The notes beneath the pieces were generated by a model. The model was not told the origin of the DNA. It did no database searches and was given only the letters and a program-made list of their open reading frames with translations. A stretch of DNA of 7,381 nucleotides from Planctomycetota bacterium (GTDB lineage Bacteria; Planctomycetota; JAJSAM01): assembly GCA_029932425.1 (NCBI GenBank), contig JAOZQC010000154.1, positions 1 through 7,381 of the forward strand. The letters are read 5' to 3'. Below are positions 6,603 to 7,381 of the stretch, piece after piece (position 1 is the stretch's first letter; each line of letters opens with the position of its first letter). A program made the position numbers and the translations under genes.

Positions 6603-6626
6603 CGTTCGTGCCGGAGTCGTTCGTGC
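6603..6626. repeat. 9-bp direct repeat in the convergent spacer
   Basis: CGTTCGTGC occurs at 6603-6611 and again at 6618-6626, a centre-to-centre spacing of 15 bp. It lies in the 109-nt spacer downstream of both flanking genes. A protein-binding site or a chance repeat are both possible; the position, away from any promoter, gives no support for an operator. Confidence 0.45.
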
Positions 6627-6656
6627 GCAAGGAGTACGAAGGTCCCCGCTTCCCGA

Positions 6657-7381
6657 TCACCGGTAGGGGATGCGGATGTCGTCCAGCCAGGGCTCGGCGC
6701 CGGCCAGGCTCACCCCGCGGAACCGCTCGGCCCCGAACTCCACCCGGAACCGGAGATAGCGGTAGCCCGAGATCGCGTGCACGTCCCGGGTCCAGGGGGA
6801 GAGCGCGGCGGGATCCTCGGGGGGACGGCCGCCGGGGCGCGTCTCCCGGGCCCCCTGGAAGAACACCTCCGTCCTCGCCCCCGCCGGAGGGGTGGAGGGG
6901 CGGAGCACGGAGCGGAGGAACTCGGGATCCGAGAGCCCGGTGTCGTAGAAGCGGGAGGTGGCCACGGGGGAGACCGAGAAGCCCCGGAGCAGGAGGTCCG
7001 CCCGGAGGGGCCTCCGGCCCTCTCCGGTCCGGACCCACGCCCGGCCCGCCGTCGCCTCCCGCACCCGGAGGAGGTTCGTGTGGTCCCCGGGGCCGATGAC
7101 GATCCGGAGATCGAGGTTCGTCTCTCCGTCGTAGGAGTACCGATCGTCGAACGGGAAGTAGAGCCGGCCTCCCGTCTCGGGGCGGATCCGGTAGAAGGCC
7201 TGGGCGAGGACCCGCACGGGCGGACCCAGCTCCCGGTCCGGCCGGTCGGGCTCCGCGCCGAGGGTGGGGGTGATCCGGATCTCCACCCCGCGGTGGACGG
7301 CGGGGACCGCGCGGCTTCCCGCCAGGACCAGGAGGAGGCCCGTGAGCTCGCGCGCCGGTCCCAGCTCCTCCCGGGTGAGCA
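6657..7381 (-). CDS. C-terminal fragment of a probable secreted or surface beta-sandwich protein (5' end outside window)
   Basis: The frame is open from the right edge of the window down to a TGA at 6657-6659, giving about 240 residues of a longer protein. An internal GTG at 7284-7286 would give a 209-residue product, but the residues before it (LTGLLLVLAG, then VHRGVEIRI) read as a continuing fold, so I treat the gene as truncated. The first half (YFPFDDRYSYDGETNLDLRI) resembles extracellular beta-sandwich modules that end in a 'F-x-Y-x-G-x-x-N-L' strand. The second half starts SPVATSRFYDTG and ends GYRYLRFRVEF, then WLDDIRIPYR, a pattern I associate with the closing strands of modules in large secreted proteins of Gram-negative and planctomycete-like bacteria. 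There are no catalytic motifs, cysteines or membrane segments in the visible part. It converges on the signalling operon and need not be related to it. Coding is well supported; function is unknown. Confidence 0.7.
   Translation of the reverse strand, partial: LTREELGPARELTGLLLVLAGSRAVPAVHRGVEIRITPTLGAEPDRPDRELGPPVRVLAQAFYRIRPETGGRLYFPFDDRYSYDGETNLDLRIVIGPGDHTNLLRVREATAGRAWVRTGEGRRPLRADLLLRGFSVSPVATSRFYDTGLSDPEFLRSVLRPSTPPAGARTEVFFQGARETRPGGRPPEDPAALSPWTRDVHAISGYRYLRFRVEFGAERFRGVSLAGAEPWLDDIRIPYR

Noticed and set aside
1..7381. CRISPR arrays, insertion sequences, tRNA or rRNA genes
   Set aside because: No regularly spaced repeats, transposase motifs, terminal inverted repeats or RNA-gene signatures were seen on either strand.

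Overview
The window is very GC-rich bacterial DNA: third codon positions are almost all G or C, and two of the six starts (or inferred starts) are GTG. It carries a tightly packed plus-strand signalling operon of five genes (25-6547). Beyond a convergent intergenic gap lies the C-terminal part of one minus-strand gene (6657-7381) that runs off the right edge. The combination of soluble multi-domain histidine kinases, a PocR-type sensor kinase, a lone receiver and an HD-GYP protein with a long N-terminal extension resembles high-GC Desulfuromonadota/Desulfobacterota, Myxococcota or Acidobacteriota. That placement is an inference from gene style; no marker gene is present.

Layout, left to right. 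(1) 25-1056: a small PAS histidine kinase whose H-box reads HKLRTPL, with Lys where the catalytic Glu/Asp normally follows the phospho-His. (2) 1053-2909: a kinase with a degenerate receiver-like N-terminus, a Cys-rich PocR-like ligand-sensing domain, a coiled coil and an HK core. (3) 80 nt with a small GC hairpin. (4) 2990-4690: an inverted hybrid kinase, receiver-coiled coil-PAS-HK core. (5) 4687-5076: a stand-alone CheY-like receiver with all key residues. (6) 5060-6547: an HD-GYP-family protein with altered signature residues, an unnamed ~180-residue N-terminal region and a C-terminal extension. (7) 6548-6656: a convergent spacer with a candidate terminator hairpin and a 9-bp direct repeat. 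(8) 6657-7381, minus strand: the C-terminus of a probable secreted or surface beta-sandwich protein.

How the genes may work together. The five plus-strand genes overlap by 4, 4 and 17 nt at three of their four junctions, which points to co-transcription and translational coupling. None of the three kinases shows a transmembrane segment, so they probably sense cytoplasmic signals. The inferred circuit is that the PocR kinase and the hybrid PAS kinase feed phosphate to the hybrid's own receiver (D66) and/or the lone receiver (D54), and that these act on the HD-GYP protein. HD-GYP proteins normally degrade cyclic di-GMP, but this one has several changed signature positions, so it may be a slow enzyme or a c-di-nucleotide-binding effector. 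The first kinase may act as a modulator or phosphatase rather than a kinase. The system is built from known domains; what is unusual is the combination of degenerate parts and the separation of receiver and HD-GYP into two overlapping genes.
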